A stretch of 64,000 nt of DNA from Thermovirga lienii DSM 17291 (GCA_000233775.1 CP003096.1:766001-830000), one strand, 5' to 3'. Counted from the stretch's first letter, positions 8,764 to 17,257 are shown. The notes: generated by a model from the letters alone, not told the origin. Program-made: numbers and translations.

Positions 8764-9720
8764 TTATTCCACTTCAGGAACTGTTAAACCTATCTCCTTG
8801 TAGTATTTTGCGGCGCCGGGATGAACTGGTACGGATATACCTTCAAGGGCGGTATCAAGGGTTACCATTTTGGCTTTTGCGTGTACTTTGTACAGATCCT
8901 CCACGTTTTCCCAGAAAGCCTTGGTGATCTTGTAAACTACATCCTCACTGAGGTCGGCATCGCATACCCACATGGCCTGGACTGCCACGGTGGTGGTGTC
9001 TTTATCCACGCCCTTGTATGTGCCTGCGGGGATGACGTTCCTTACGAAGAAAGGATATTCGGCATGGAGCTTTTCTATGGTCTCCTCATCAAAGGAAACC
9101 AAGGTGATGTCGTGCATGGTTGCAAGGTCCATTATTGCGGATGTGGGGAATCCGGCTACGACGAAACCTACGTCTATCTGGCCGTCTTTCATGCGCTGGG
9201 CAGTATTGTTAAAGTCCAAGAAATCGGTTTTCATATCGGAGAACTTAAAGCCGAGGGTCCTAAATATTAGCTGAACATCAGCCATGACACCGGAGCCTGG
9301 GGCACCGACAGAAACTCTCTTGCCGGGAAGGTCTTTTATGGTCTTTACTCCCGAATCCTTGAGGGCTACCACTTGTATGGTCTCAGGATAGAGAGTTGCT
9401 ATGGCGCGTACGTTTTTGAAAGGTTTGTCGAACATCATTTTTCCGTGGTAGGCGAAATATGCTACATCGTTCTGAACCAAGGCCATCTCGATCTGGTGGG
9501 TTCCTATCAAGTTCAAGTTTGCCACCGAAGCGTTTCCTGTCTCTGCAGTCATTTGGACGTCAGAAAGGTTCCTGCTTACTATATCGGCTATTCCACCACC
9601 GACGGGGTAATAAGTACCACCTGTGCCGCCCGTTGCGAGGGACACGAATGTCTTGGCGTAAGCCCCACATGCCATAGCCATTACGAGGACCAATGCTAGT
9701 GCCACAACCTTTTTCATCAT
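8764..9720 (-). CDS. TAXI family TRAP transporter solute-binding protein
   Basis: This 318-residue exported receptor belongs to the TAXI branch of TRAP transporters, which deliver substrates (glutamate or other carboxylates in characterised cases) to an ion-driven permease. A signal peptide with a hydrophobic core covers about residues 1-22 and ends in GAYA. The mature protein begins with the TAXI hallmark SLATGGTGGTYYPVGG, and GTHQIEMALVQND and KRVSVGAPGSG follow. ATG 9720 is chosen because AAAGGAGG sits 7 bases upstream; a TTG one codon earlier is also possible. No TRAP membrane subunit is encoded next to it, so its permease must lie elsewhere. Confidence 0.92.
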   Translation of the reverse strand: MMKKVVALALVLVMAMACGAYAKTFVSLATGGTGGTYYPVGGGIADIVSRNLSDVQMTAETGNASVANLNLIGTHQIEMALVQNDVAYFAYHGKMMFDKPFKNVRAIATLYPETIQVVALKDSGVKTIKDLPGKRVSVGAPGSGVMADVQLIFRTLGFKFSDMKTDFLDFNNTAQRMKDGQIDVGFVVAGFPTSAIMDLATMHDITLVSFDEETIEKLHAEYPFFVRNVIPAGTYKGVDKDTTTVAVQAMWVCDADLSEDVVYKITKAFWENVEDLYKVHAKAKMVTLDTALEGISVPVHPGAAKYYKEIGLTVPEVE

Positions 9721-9974
9721 CAAGTCGCCTCCTTTGATATTTTAGTTCTAAAACTCCTCTTCTTTTGCTGTATTACTCTCTTTTACCTCCCCCCCTCACG
9801 TTGTCCATCAAGCTTGTCAATCTACCTGACTGTCAGTTTAAGTATAATTTTATGCAACACATGTTTCAAGCCCCATTTGGGTTCATGGCTTTCCAGTTTC
9901 TACGTGCAAAAGGATGCACCAAGGTCATAAGTTGTGTAAAATAGGTGAAGAATAAGTTCCCGGGGGGCTACGAA
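9721..9974. promoter_or_regulatory. Divergent intergenic region between TAXI receptor and hutP-like gene
   Basis: This 254-base non-coding stretch must hold the start signals for both divergent genes. Apart from the TAXI ribosome binding site I see an 11-base palindrome CTGAC-T-GTCAG (9826-9836) next to a TATAAT-like sequence. Neither strand shows a convincing -35/-10 pair at standard spacing. The palindrome could be an operator; this is a guess. Confidence 0.3.
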
Positions 9975-10520
9975 ATGGATTGGAAAACACTAATAGGATT
10001 TAGCGAACCGTCGAAAGAATATGGGCTGGAGAATAGAGAAGAAGGAACAGGAGAAGGTTGCAGTAATCCTGAAATGGATTATGTTAAGCTCAGCGTGAAA
10101 ATAGATCTCAAACAAAAGAGCCAGGTGGGAAGAGCTGCTCTTTTGCTTGCCCTTACCACCGACGCAGAAGAAGAACAGAACGTAAAAAAGCAGATAGTTG
10201 CAACCGGGTGGAGAGCCGTTGCCACAGAGGTAGGTGGTTTGGCGGGAGAATTGCCTCAGAAGATAACCAGAGCATTGGTGGGTGCCGCACTCAACGCTGG
10301 TGTCGTGGAGAAAAAATGCAACGAGATGCACGCACTGATGCATGCTGCAGTCGAGGCATTGAATGGATTCATAAGCATGAGCATGTTAGAGGCCAGCATA
10401 GGAGCGAAGATAGGCATCGTCAGAAACGATCAGTGGATAGCTGTTGCAGTGTTGGGAGATATGGCCTATCATGCAGTTGCTCACCACGAACGATGTGGGT
10501 TGGGGGTAATGCATTTGTGA
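9975..10520 (+). CDS. hutP: HutP family RNA-binding antiterminator
   Basis: Bacillus HutP binds L-histidine and Mg2+, then NAG-triplet RNA, to prevent termination ahead of the histidine-utilisation genes. This protein aligns by eye along the HutP core: GRAALLLALTTDAEE, then the metal/histidine-site motif HALMHAAVEALNG (His119 and His123, spaced as His73/His77 of Bacillus HutP), IAVAVLGDMAYHAV, and the end GLGVMHL. At 181 residues it carries an N-terminal extension of about 35-40 residues that is acidic and probably disordered. ATG 9975, preceded by a G-rich ribosome binding site, is preferred to GTG 9945. No hut genes are nearby, so the target is unknown. Confidence 0.82.
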   Translation: MDWKTLIGFSEPSKEYGLENREEGTGEGCSNPEMDYVKLSVKIDLKQKSQVGRAALLLALTTDAEEEQNVKKQIVATGWRAVATEVGGLAGELPQKITRALVGAALNAGVVEKKCNEMHALMHAAVEALNGFISMSMLEASIGAKIGIVRNDQWIAVAVLGDMAYHAVAHHERCGLGVMHL

Positions 10521-10529
10521 GTCAGCCTC

Positions 10530-10558
10530 TTGTGCTTTGTGTTTAGGTGTGATACATT
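10530..10558 (+). promoter_or_regulatory. Possible promoter of rpmE
   Basis: TTGTGC (10530-10535) and TACATT (10553-10558) are 17 bases apart, 43 bases before the rpmE start. The match to consensus is moderate. Confidence 0.35.
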
Positions 10559-10601
10559 CACTACTTGTGGTGTAAAGTATGTGTTGGTGGAGGTGTTTTT
10601 G

Positions 10602-10850
10602 TTGAAAAAGGATATTCATCCAGAATACGGTCCCTGTCAGGTGGCTTGTGCTTGCGGTAACAGGTTTGAGACGAGGTCTACATTGAAGGAAATAAAGGTT
10701 GCTGTTTGCTCCTCGTGCCATCCTTTCTACACCGGCAAGAGGGGTGCGGTGGTCATCGAGGCAGGAAGGGTCGAGAAGTTTCAGCGCAAATATGCTGGGA
10801 CCCGTTTTGGGAAGCCTGCACAGGAAACTGAAGAGAAAGAGCAGGGCTAA
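10602..10850 (+). CDS. rpmE: Ribosomal protein bL31
   Basis: This 82-residue protein begins KKDIHPEYGPC, characteristic of bL31 of the large subunit, which bridges the two ribosomal subunits. It is the zinc-binding form: CAC near the start and CSSCHP before FYTGKRG supply the metal ligands. TTG 10602 is the start, with GGTGGAGGTG just upstream; the frame extends further 5' but that sequence is unlike bL31. A C-terminal extension rich in Glu/Lys follows the core. It heads the thyX-DUF1385-prfA-prmC run. Confidence 0.95.
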   Translation: MKKDIHPEYGPCQVACACGNRFETRSTLKEIKVAVCSSCHPFYTGKRGAVVIEAGRVEKFQRKYAGTRFGKPAQETEEKEQG

Positions 10851-10874
10851 AGAGGGAGCGAAGCTCCCTCTTTA
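10848..10874 (+). terminator. Hairpin overlapping the rpmE stop codon
   Basis: Twelve paired bases (10848-10859 with 10863-10874) with a GAA loop. The 5' arm includes the rpmE TAA stop. Only a short T-run inside the 3' arm is present, so it may attenuate rather than stop transcription into thyX, whose start is 15 bases further on. Confidence 0.6.
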
Positions 10875-10888
10875 GAACATAAGTGGTT

Positions 10889-11593
10889 ATGAGTTTATCT
10901 GTAGAGCTTTTAGCTTTCACCCCTGAGCCAGATAAGGTTGTGGCTGCATCTGCGAGGCTTTGTTATAGTGATGTGTCAGCGTGCAGTCTTAAGGAAGGTA
11001 TGGACGAGCGAAAGAGCGAGAAGCTTCTTGAGCATTTGCTTAAATCGGGGCACATGTCTCCCTTTGAGCATGTTGCCTTCACTTTTGCTATGGATGGCCT
11101 AAGTAGAGTGTGCACCCATCAACTTGTAAGGCACAGACTGGCCAGTTACTCTCAACAAAGCCAAAGATACGTGCTGATGGGAAATCCACAGGTGGTAGTA
11201 CCCCCCTCGATAGCAGAAGATGCTGCCTTGAGGGAAAGGTATATGGAGATGGTCCAAAAAAGTTTCGACACGTACAAGTTGCTTGTGGAGAGTGGAGTTC
11301 CAAAGGAGGATGCGAGATATATATTGCCTCATTCATGGGAGACTCGTATAGTGGTTACCATGAACGCCAGAGAACTTCACCACTTTTTCGGTCTGAGGCT
11401 TTGTAAACGAGCTCAATGGGAGATCCGTGAGGTCGCCAGGCGGATGTTGGCCTTGGCCAGGGAGAAAGCACCAATGATATTTAATATGGCAGGCCCAGCA
11501 TGTGTTGTTTCTGGAAAATGTAAGGAGGCAACCTCGTGTGGTAATCCTTATACAACTGTAGAGGAAGTACTGGCGGATGTCCTTGATTTTTAG
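10889..11593 (+). CDS. thyX: Flavin-dependent thymidylate synthase ThyX
   Basis: ThyX converts dUMP to dTMP with methylene-tetrahydrofolate and NADPH through FAD, replacing ThyA in many anaerobes. The signature RHRLASYSQQSQRY lies around residues 81-94, and the later block RELHHFFGLRLCKRAQWEIR is conserved in the family. The length of 234 residues is normal. ATG 10889 is chosen over GTG 10883, two codons upstream; neither has a strong ribosome binding site. The 3' end overlaps the next start by 17 bases. Confidence 0.95.
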   Translation: MSLSVELLAFTPEPDKVVAASARLCYSDVSACSLKEGMDERKSEKLLEHLLKSGHMSPFEHVAFTFAMDGLSRVCTHQLVRHRLASYSQQSQRYVLMGNPQVVVPPSIAEDAALRERYMEMVQKSFDTYKLLVESGVPKEDARYILPHSWETRIVVTMNARELHHFFGLRLCKRAQWEIREVARRMLALAREKAPMIFNMAGPACVVSGKCKEATSCGNPYTTVEEVLADVLDF

Positions 11594-12551
11594 CTATATA
11601 ACAAGATTCATTTACTTCTTTCTTTTTTCCTTGAATGCGGAGCATGAGGTTCCTGTGGGAGGACAGGCAGTACTCGAAGGAGTCCTCATGAAGGGACCTG
11701 CAAGGTGGGGGCTTGCGGTCCGAACTCCAAAGGGTGATATTTGGACTAAAACTTGGGCCAACAGGCCTTGGACAAGCAAAGGTTTGTGGAAATTGCCCAT
11801 TTTAAGGGGTTTGGCCGTAATGGCAGAGATGCTATGTACCGGTGCCAAAGCCCTTTCTCTTTCCGCGGAGGTAGCCCTTCCAGAGGATGAATCTATAGGT
11901 AAAGGAGGGTTCATCCTTTCTGTCGTCATAGCGGTCGTGGCAGTAATAGCATTTTTTGTGGTCTTGCCTCTTTTGATGTCCGATTGGGTAGTAAATTTTT
12001 TGGGTGCCTCTGAAGGGGCAGGAAGGGTTATCGAGGGAATTGCGAGAGGAGCCATTTTTGTTGGTTATGTGGCGTTTATTGGAATGTGGAAAGATATTAG
12101 GCGTGTGTTCGCTTATCACGGGGCAGAGCACAAGACCATAAATGCCTATGAAAATGGGAGTGAGCTCACACCTCTGAATGTAAGTTGTTTTTCCAGGATT
12201 CATCCGAGATGTGGGACCTCCTTTCTCTTGGTTGTAGTAATAGTTAGTGTAGTGGTTTTTTCAGCGATACCTACTGAAGGGCTCGCCATGAGGATTGGCT
12301 CTAGGGTTCTACTGCTTCCTTTTGTTATAGGCATATCCTATGAGATAATAAGATGGTGTGGAAGAAAGGGAACATTAGGCAGGATTTTTATGTCTCCCAC
12401 CCTTTGGCTGCAGTATCTTACGACGAGGGAACCAGACTTGGAACAATTGGAGGTCGCCATAACGGCGCTGAAGGTAGCTCTGGGGAGCGAAGAAGAAAGC
12501 TATAACCAAGAACCGGACGGTGATGTTGATGGACCTGTCGAAAAAACTTAA
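11577..12551 (+). CDS. DUF1385 (YqhQ-like) membrane protein
   Basis: This 324-residue membrane protein carries the DUF1385 hallmark [17 protein letters not shown] near residue 25 and the later [16 protein letters not shown] and [10 protein letters not shown] blocks. Four or so hydrophobic segments follow (about residues 105-130, 150-170, 215-240, 245-265). Its function is unknown; it is commonly found beside prfA and prmC, as here. ATG 11577 has GAGGAA about 10 bases upstream but lies inside thyX. A TTG at 11631 would start just before the conserved block, so the first 18 hydrophobic residues are uncertain. Confidence 0.85.
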   Translation: MSLIFSYITRFIYFFLFSLNAEHEVPVGGQAVLEGVLMKGPARWGLAVRTPKGDIWTKTWANRPWTSKGLWKLPILRGLAVMAEMLCTGAKALSLSAEVALPEDESIGKGGFILSVVIAVVAVIAFFVVLPLLMSDWVVNFLGASEGAGRVIEGIARGAIFVGYVAFIGMWKDIRRVFAYHGAEHKTINAYENGSELTPLNVSCFSRIHPRCGTSFLLVVVIVSVVVFSAIPTEGLAMRIGSRVLLLPFVIGISYEIIRWCGRKGTLGRIFMSPTLWLQYLTTREPDLEQLEVAITALKVALGSEEESYNQEPDGDVDGPVEKT

Positions 12552-13602
12552 AGAAGTTGAGGAAACCTACAAGGAAATAGAGAAAAAACTAGCTGATCCT
12601 CAGTACATATCTGATCCAAAGGAGTTGCAGAAGCTTGCCAAGAAGCACGCAACCCTTGAGGAGATAGTCCAAACTTACAGACAGTACAAAGAGGTGGTCG
12701 ATAGAATATCTGAAGCCAGATCGCTGCTTCATGCAAGCGATAAGGAGCTGGCAGAAATGGCCCAAGAAGAGCTCCGTGAGTTGGAACCCGAAGAAGAGAG
12801 GTTGACTGAGAGGTTAAAGGTCTTGCTCTTGCCTAAGGACCCCAATGACGATAAGAGCGTAATAATGGAGATAAGAGCTGGTGCAGGTGGAGACGAGGCT
12901 GCTCTTTTTGCCGGAGACCTGTACAGGATGTACACTCGCTTTGCTGAGCGAAAGGGATGGAACACTGAAATAATGACCATGCACGAAACAGGTATAGGGG
13001 GCTACAAGGAAGTGGTCTTCAGGATAGATGGGGTTGGTGCTTACAGTCAGCTCAAGTACGAAAGCGGAGTCCACAGAGTACAAAGAGTGCCTGTTACTGA
13101 ATCCAGCGGTCGTATACATACATCGACAGCCACCGTGGCTGTACTACCAGAGGCAGAGGACGTGGATGTTGAGATTCGAGAAGAGGATTTGAAGATAGAC
13201 ACCTACAGGGCAAGCGGAGCTGGAGGACAACATGTCAACATGACTGACTCTGCGGTGCGTATTACCCACCTTCCTACAGGTATAGTTGTTACGTGCCAAG
13301 ACGAACGGTCCCAGATAAAAAACAGAGCAAAAGCTATGAAGCTTTTGAGAGCCAAGCTATTAGATAACGAAATTCAAAAACAAACAGCTGAATTGGCTGC
13401 GGAAAGAAAAGGGCAGATTGGCACTGGGGATCGTTCTGAGAGGATTCGAACATACAATTTTCCACAGAACAGGGTAACCGATCATAGGATAGGCTTGACC
13501 TTGTACAAGCTGGATCAGATGCTGGATGGAGACCTGGACGAGATGATTTCAGCCCTTATAATAGCGGATCAGTCGGAGAAACTTAAGGCCTTGGAGAGTT
13601 AG
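12520..13602 (+). CDS. prfA: Peptide chain release factor 1
   Basis: RF1 recognises UAA and UAG stop codons and triggers peptide release. The conserved GGQ tripeptide is in [16 protein letters not shown] around residues 230-246, and the codon-recognition domain precedes it. At 360 residues it is of normal size. Starts at GTG 12520, ATG 12523 and ATG 12529 are all possible, and the sequence does not decide between them. The start lies inside the DUF1385 gene, which implies coupling. prmC, whose product methylates the GGQ glutamine, follows by 3 bases. Confidence 0.96.
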   Translation: MMLMDLSKKLKEVEETYKEIEKKLADPQYISDPKELQKLAKKHATLEEIVQTYRQYKEVVDRISEARSLLHASDKELAEMAQEELRELEPEEERLTERLKVLLLPKDPNDDKSVIMEIRAGAGGDEAALFAGDLYRMYTRFAERKGWNTEIMTMHETGIGGYKEVVFRIDGVGAYSQLKYESGVHRVQRVPVTESSGRIHTSTATVAVLPEAEDVDVEIREEDLKIDTYRASGAGGQHVNMTDSAVRITHLPTGIVVTCQDERSQIKNRAKAMKLLRAKLLDNEIQKQTAELAAERKGQIGTGDRSERIRTYNFPQNRVTDHRIGLTLYKLDQMLDGDLDEMISALIIADQSEKLKALES

Positions 13603-13605
13603 ATA

Positions 13606-14454
13606 ATGAATCTGGGCGAGGCGAGATCAAAGGCTTTGGATGTGCTCTCGTCAATAGGTGTATCAAACCCCTTTCTGGAAGCAGATTTCATTCTGGAGTG
13701 GGTTATGGGTAAGGGAAAAAGCTTTATTCATAGCCATCCTGAATACTTGCTCAATGATAGGGAGGAAGAAAAGCTTAAGGAAATTCTGGACAGGAGATCC
13801 AACAGGGAGCCTTGGCAGTATATAGCAGGAGAGGCGGAGTTTTGGGGACTGCCGTTTAAAGTAGGACCGGGCTGTCTAGTACCCAGACCTGATACAGAGG
13901 TGCTGGTTGAGGCTGCATTGGAAGTGATTGACGAAGGGGTTTTTATTGATTGGGGAACAGGCAGTGGCTGTATAACTGCTGCATTGCTTTCAGAGAGGCC
14001 TACATGCAGGGGAATCGCTGTGGATTCCTCCGCTAGGGCATTATGGTATGCCTGGCAAAACTTTAAGAATCTAGATGTTTTGGATAGGGTACTTATTTGG
14101 CATTCCAGCGGGGGATGGGACCTGCCTAAATCATGTGAGAAAGTCGATTTAATAGTGAGCAATCCCCCTTATATACCCACCAATGAGATACCGGGCTTGA
14201 TGCCGGAAGTACGGCTTTACGAGCCGCTAGAAGCTTTGGATGGCGGAAGTGATGGGCTTAAATTTTACAGATTTTTGTTCTCTGTTGCCGAAAAAATTCT
14301 TGGCCGTGGAGGCTACCTTGCCCTGGAGGTTGGTTCTTCGCTACAATGCGACCGATTGTCACTCCTTGGTGGCAAGCTGTTTCAATTAGTCGATGTTAAG
14401 AAAGACCTATCAGGAATGGATAGAGTCATGGTCTTTAAAAGAAGGCAAACGTAA
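13606..14454 (+). CDS. prmC: Release factor glutamine methyltransferase PrmC
   Basis: PrmC transfers a methyl group from S-adenosylmethionine to the glutamine of the GGQ motif in RF1 and RF2. The N-terminal helical domain is followed by LVPRPDTEVLVE, the SAM-binding loop DWGTGSG around residue 108, and the catalytic NPPY near residues 185-188 (VSNPPYIP). The 282 residues match the family. It follows prfA by 3 bases, the usual arrangement. Confidence 0.95.
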   Translation: MNLGEARSKALDVLSSIGVSNPFLEADFILEWVMGKGKSFIHSHPEYLLNDREEEKLKEILDRRSNREPWQYIAGEAEFWGLPFKVGPGCLVPRPDTEVLVEAALEVIDEGVFIDWGTGSGCITAALLSERPTCRGIAVDSSARALWYAWQNFKNLDVLDRVLIWHSSGGWDLPKSCEKVDLIVSNPPYIPTNEIPGLMPEVRLYEPLEALDGGSDGLKFYRFLFSVAEKILGRGGYLALEVGSSLQCDRLSLLGGKLFQLVDVKKDLSGMDRVMVFKRRQT

Positions 14455-14496
14455 ACCCCATTGAGAAAGAAGAACGTTGCAAAAGGAGGAATAGCA

Positions 14497-15687
14497 ATGG
14501 AAAAGAGAGAATTGGTCATCATAGGAGCTGGACCGGCCGGGCTTACTGCCGCAATCTATGGAAGAAGATCTGGACTTGATGTGTTGGTTTTGGAGAAGGG
14601 CGTCCCAGGAGGCCAGATAAACCTAACAGATGAAATAGAAAACTGGACGGGTGTAATCCATGCTTCCGGTCCAGAGTTGGCTGAATCCTTCAGAAAGCAC
14701 GCTGAGCATTTTGGTCCAGAGTTCAGGGAGGCCGAGGTTCAGAAAATAGAGATCAAGGATGGATCCAAGTTGGTTGTAACCGATAATGGCACGATCGAAG
14801 CCGAGGCGATAATAGTCGCTACAGGAGCTAAATTCAAAAAACTAGGCGTACCTGGAGAGGAAGAGTTCACTGGTCGAGGCGTAAGTTATTGTGCCGTGTG
14901 TGATGGAGCCTTCTTCGAGGAACAGGAAGTTGCGGTGATAGGAGGAGGCAACACGGCAGTAGAGGAAGCTTTATATTTGACCCAGTTTGCATCCAAGGTT
15001 TACATAATTCACCGTAGAGACAGCTTCAGGGCCGATAAAGTTGCGGTAGAAAGAGCTATGACCAACGATAAGATAGAGGTCATTTGGAATACCGTGGTGA
15101 AGGAGATCGCAGGGGATGACATGGTGACTCACCTTGTGCTGCATAACGTTAAAACTCAAGAGGATTCAAAGTTGCCGGTCGCAGGTGTATTCGTCTTTGT
15201 CGGAATGGAGCCTAATTCCAAGTTTTTGGGAGACATGGTCGATGCGGCTCCTGGCGGTTGGATAAAGACCAATGAGAAAATGGAGACTTCTGTTGAGGGC
15301 ATATTTGCGGCTGGTGACGTAAGGGATAAATACCTGAGACAAGTGATAACAGCTGCAGGTGATGGAGCAACTGCAGCGATGGCTGCTTACGCTTACATCG
15401 CGGAACAGCTGCACCTGAGGCAGAAAGTCTTTGAGCCTGAGCACGCGTTCATATTCCTCTATTCCAGCATCGATGAAGCTCAAATGAGCTTGGTATCTCA
15501 ACTGGAAGAATTGACCTCTCACGTTAAGGATCTGGCTCTGATTGACGGATATAAGAACGCCCGTATGGTTGAGAAATTAGGTGTAAAGAGTATGCCTGTT
15601 TTACTTGAGCTTTCAAAAGGAAATATTCTCAGATCAGAAAAGATAGAAAGCCTTGAGGACGCAAGAAAGTTCATAGGGATCAACTAA
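14497..15687 (+). CDS. trxB: Thioredoxin reductase with a degenerate C-terminal thioredoxin-like domain
   Basis: Residues 1-305 form a standard low-molecular-weight thioredoxin reductase: FAD-binding GAGPAGL, redox pair Cys132-AVC-135 (YCAVCDGAFF), NADPH-binding GGGNTAVEEAL, and the C-terminal AAGDVR motif. Unlike most family members (about 310-330 residues) this protein continues for about 90 residues with a thioredoxin fold signature: a hydrophobic strand, a helix and the cis-proline region KSMPVLLE. The CxxC expected after the first strand is absent (LYSSIDEAQ). The domain therefore cannot be redox-active in the usual way and may be regulatory or a docking site. ATG 14497 has AAAAGGAGG at a good distance; a TTG 36 bases upstream does not. 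Confidence 0.93.
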   Translation: MEKRELVIIGAGPAGLTAAIYGRRSGLDVLVLEKGVPGGQINLTDEIENWTGVIHASGPELAESFRKHAEHFGPEFREAEVQKIEIKDGSKLVVTDNGTIEAEAIIVATGAKFKKLGVPGEEEFTGRGVSYCAVCDGAFFEEQEVAVIGGGNTAVEEALYLTQFASKVYIIHRRDSFRADKVAVERAMTNDKIEVIWNTVVKEIAGDDMVTHLVLHNVKTQEDSKLPVAGVFVFVGMEPNSKFLGDMVDAAPGGWIKTNEKMETSVEGIFAAGDVRDKYLRQVITAAGDGATAAMAAYAYIAEQLHLRQKVFEPEHAFIFLYSSIDEAQMSLVSQLEELTSHVKDLALIDGYKNARMVEKLGVKSMPVLLELSKGNILRSEKIESLEDARKFIGIN

Positions 15688-15697
15688 AAGGCTATTA

Positions 15698-15730
15698 TGG
15701 AGGCAGGGAAGGTGTCTGGCCCTGCCTCCA
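15698..15730 (+). terminator. Hairpin after trxB
   Basis: Eleven perfectly paired bases (15698-15708 with 15720-15730) around an 11-base loop, 10 bases after the trxB stop. No U-tract follows, so it may stabilise the mRNA end or act as a partial terminator before the PfkB-family gene. Confidence 0.45.
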
Positions 15731-15758
15731 CATTCGAACACTGGAAGGGGGGATGGTG

Positions 15759-16691
15759 ATGATAATAACCGTCACGCTTAACCCAGCAGTTGATGAAGAG
15801 TATGTTGTTCCAGAATTTAGACCAGGTGGTTGGTTTAGAGCTAGTGAGACCAATAGGTCTGCGGGAGGCAAGGGAGTAAATGTGTCGTTGATACTTTCCC
15901 AGTTAGGTTATTCCTCTGCGGCAATGGGGTTCCTTGCTGGTTTCAACGGTGAGTTTATAAGGGATGAACTAAGGAAAAAACGCATAACTACCAATTTTGT
16001 CCATGTGAGGGGCGAAACCCGCACTAATGTGTACATAGTGGACGAAATTGGCCATGTGGAGACAGGAATAACCGAAAGCGGACCATACATTCCTGAAGGA
16101 GCTCTAGCAAGGTTTCTGAATAACTACGATAGAATGTTGACAAGAGCGAAGTTTGTTTACATAGGAGGCTCACTACCACCAGGGGCTCCTCAAGATATAT
16201 ATAGGGAACTAGTGGTCCGGGCAAAAAACAAGGGCATCGTCACCCTAGTTGATGCAGCTGGGCCTTCCTTGATGGAGGCTTTGGAAGTTGGGCCAAGCAT
16301 AGCCAAGATAGATCGACGCTTTATAAACCAAATGGCTGGAATATCCCTTACTTCTTTGGACAGCCTTATATCGCTGGTTTCCAAAGTGCATGAATATGGA
16401 GTTGAATGGGCCACCACATCTTATCGAGCTTATGGGGAAGTTTTTTTTACTCCTAAAGGAGTATACCTTGCCGAGTTCGGCAGAAAAGGCCTTGTGTCCA
16501 TGTTTGGTGCAGGCGAAGCCCTGATGGCAGGATTGATTGTAGGTTTCATAGAGGGTATGGATGTAGAGGATGTTATTCGATTCTCCATGGCTTGCGCATG
16601 GGAAGATGCACTTCATATAGAAAAAGGGGTTTCTAGCAGGGAAAAAGTGGAAGATTTAATGAAGGAAGTGACGTTGGAAAAGATTTCATGA
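15759..16691 (+). CDS. PfkB/FruK family sugar kinase-like protein with altered catalytic motifs
   Basis: The N-terminus MIITVTLNPAVDEEY and the GGKGVNVS block place this 310-residue protein in the 1-phosphofructokinase/tagatose-6-phosphate kinase group of PfkB kinases. Two key motifs deviate. The C-terminal GxGD signature that supplies the catalytic aspartate reads FGAGEALMAG, with Glu253 in place of Asp. The usual KPN-x-E block reads KIDRRFIN. It may have weak or no phosphofructokinase activity, or another role. ATG 15759 is chosen for its spacing from GGAAGGGGGG; an ATG at 15753 is too close. It overlaps the next gene by 4 bases. Confidence 0.85.
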   Translation: MIITVTLNPAVDEEYVVPEFRPGGWFRASETNRSAGGKGVNVSLILSQLGYSSAAMGFLAGFNGEFIRDELRKKRITTNFVHVRGETRTNVYIVDEIGHVETGITESGPYIPEGALARFLNNYDRMLTRAKFVYIGGSLPPGAPQDIYRELVVRAKNKGIVTLVDAAGPSLMEALEVGPSIAKIDRRFINQMAGISLTSLDSLISLVSKVHEYGVEWATTSYRAYGEVFFTPKGVYLAEFGRKGLVSMFGAGEALMAGLIVGFIEGMDVEDVIRFSMACAWEDALHIEKGVSSREKVEDLMKEVTLEKIS

Positions 16692-17257
16692 TGTTCTCCA
16701 AAGGTGTATTTTCTGATAATAAAGAAAGAAAGTTTATGGTTTTCGTCTGTACAGGAAACACCTGTCGCAGTCCAATGGCCGAGGGAATAGCGAACTATCT
16801 CTTCCAGAAAGAGGGCCTTGCTGGGAGATGGTATGCCTTATCGGCTGGTACTGCAGTGTACGGGAGATATCCAGCTGCTTCCTGCGCTATAGAGGTAATG
16901 AGGGAGTTTGGGGTTGATATCTCAGCCCACAGGACGAAAAGCGTTAGGGAGTTGCCTTTGTTTGATGACGCCGTTTTCGTAGGTATGACTGGGGCTCATG
17001 TTCAGGCGGTCATAGCAGAAGGTGTGTGCCATAAAAGCAACGCTATAAGGTTGTTTGATCTGTACTTGAAATGTGGAGGGAGCAAGGAAAGCGCCTCTTC
17101 CATGTTCTTATGTGATAATGGGGACGTTCCTGATCCTGTCGGAAGCAGTTATAAAATCTATCTTGACACTGCAATGACCATAAGGAAATTACTCCTACCA
17201 GTAATTGAGACAATACGGCAATCCCACGGTAATCTACCTCTTTCCACCTTCGTATAA
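16688..17257 (+). CDS. Low-molecular-weight phosphatase, protein-arginine phosphatase (YwlE) type
   Basis: The P-loop VCTGNTCRSPMAEG contains catalytic Cys21 and the arginine that binds phosphate; the general acid is Asp149 in VPDPVGSS. A threonine directly after the catalytic cysteine, as here, is the feature that makes Bacillus YwlE specific for phospho-arginine, whereas tyrosine phosphatases carry other residues. I therefore predict arginine dephosphorylation. The partner kinase McsB is not in this window. The protein has 189 residues, with a 16-residue N-terminal extension before the first strand. The start shares ATGA with the end of the PfkB-family gene. Confidence 0.85.
   Translation: MMFSKGVFSDNKERKFMVFVCTGNTCRSPMAEGIANYLFQKEGLAGRWYALSAGTAVYGRYPAASCAIEVMREFGVDISAHRTKSVRELPLFDDAVFVGMTGAHVQAVIAEGVCHKSNAIRLFDLYLKCGGSKESASSMFLCDNGDVPDPVGSSYKIYLDTAMTIRKLLLPVIETIRQSHGNLPLSTFV

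Noticed and set aside
9780-9842. TTGTCA/TATAAT (plus strand) and TTGACA (minus strand) as promoters in the divergent region
   Set aside because: The plus-strand pair is about 23 bases apart and the minus-strand -35 has no acceptable -10 at 16-18 bases.
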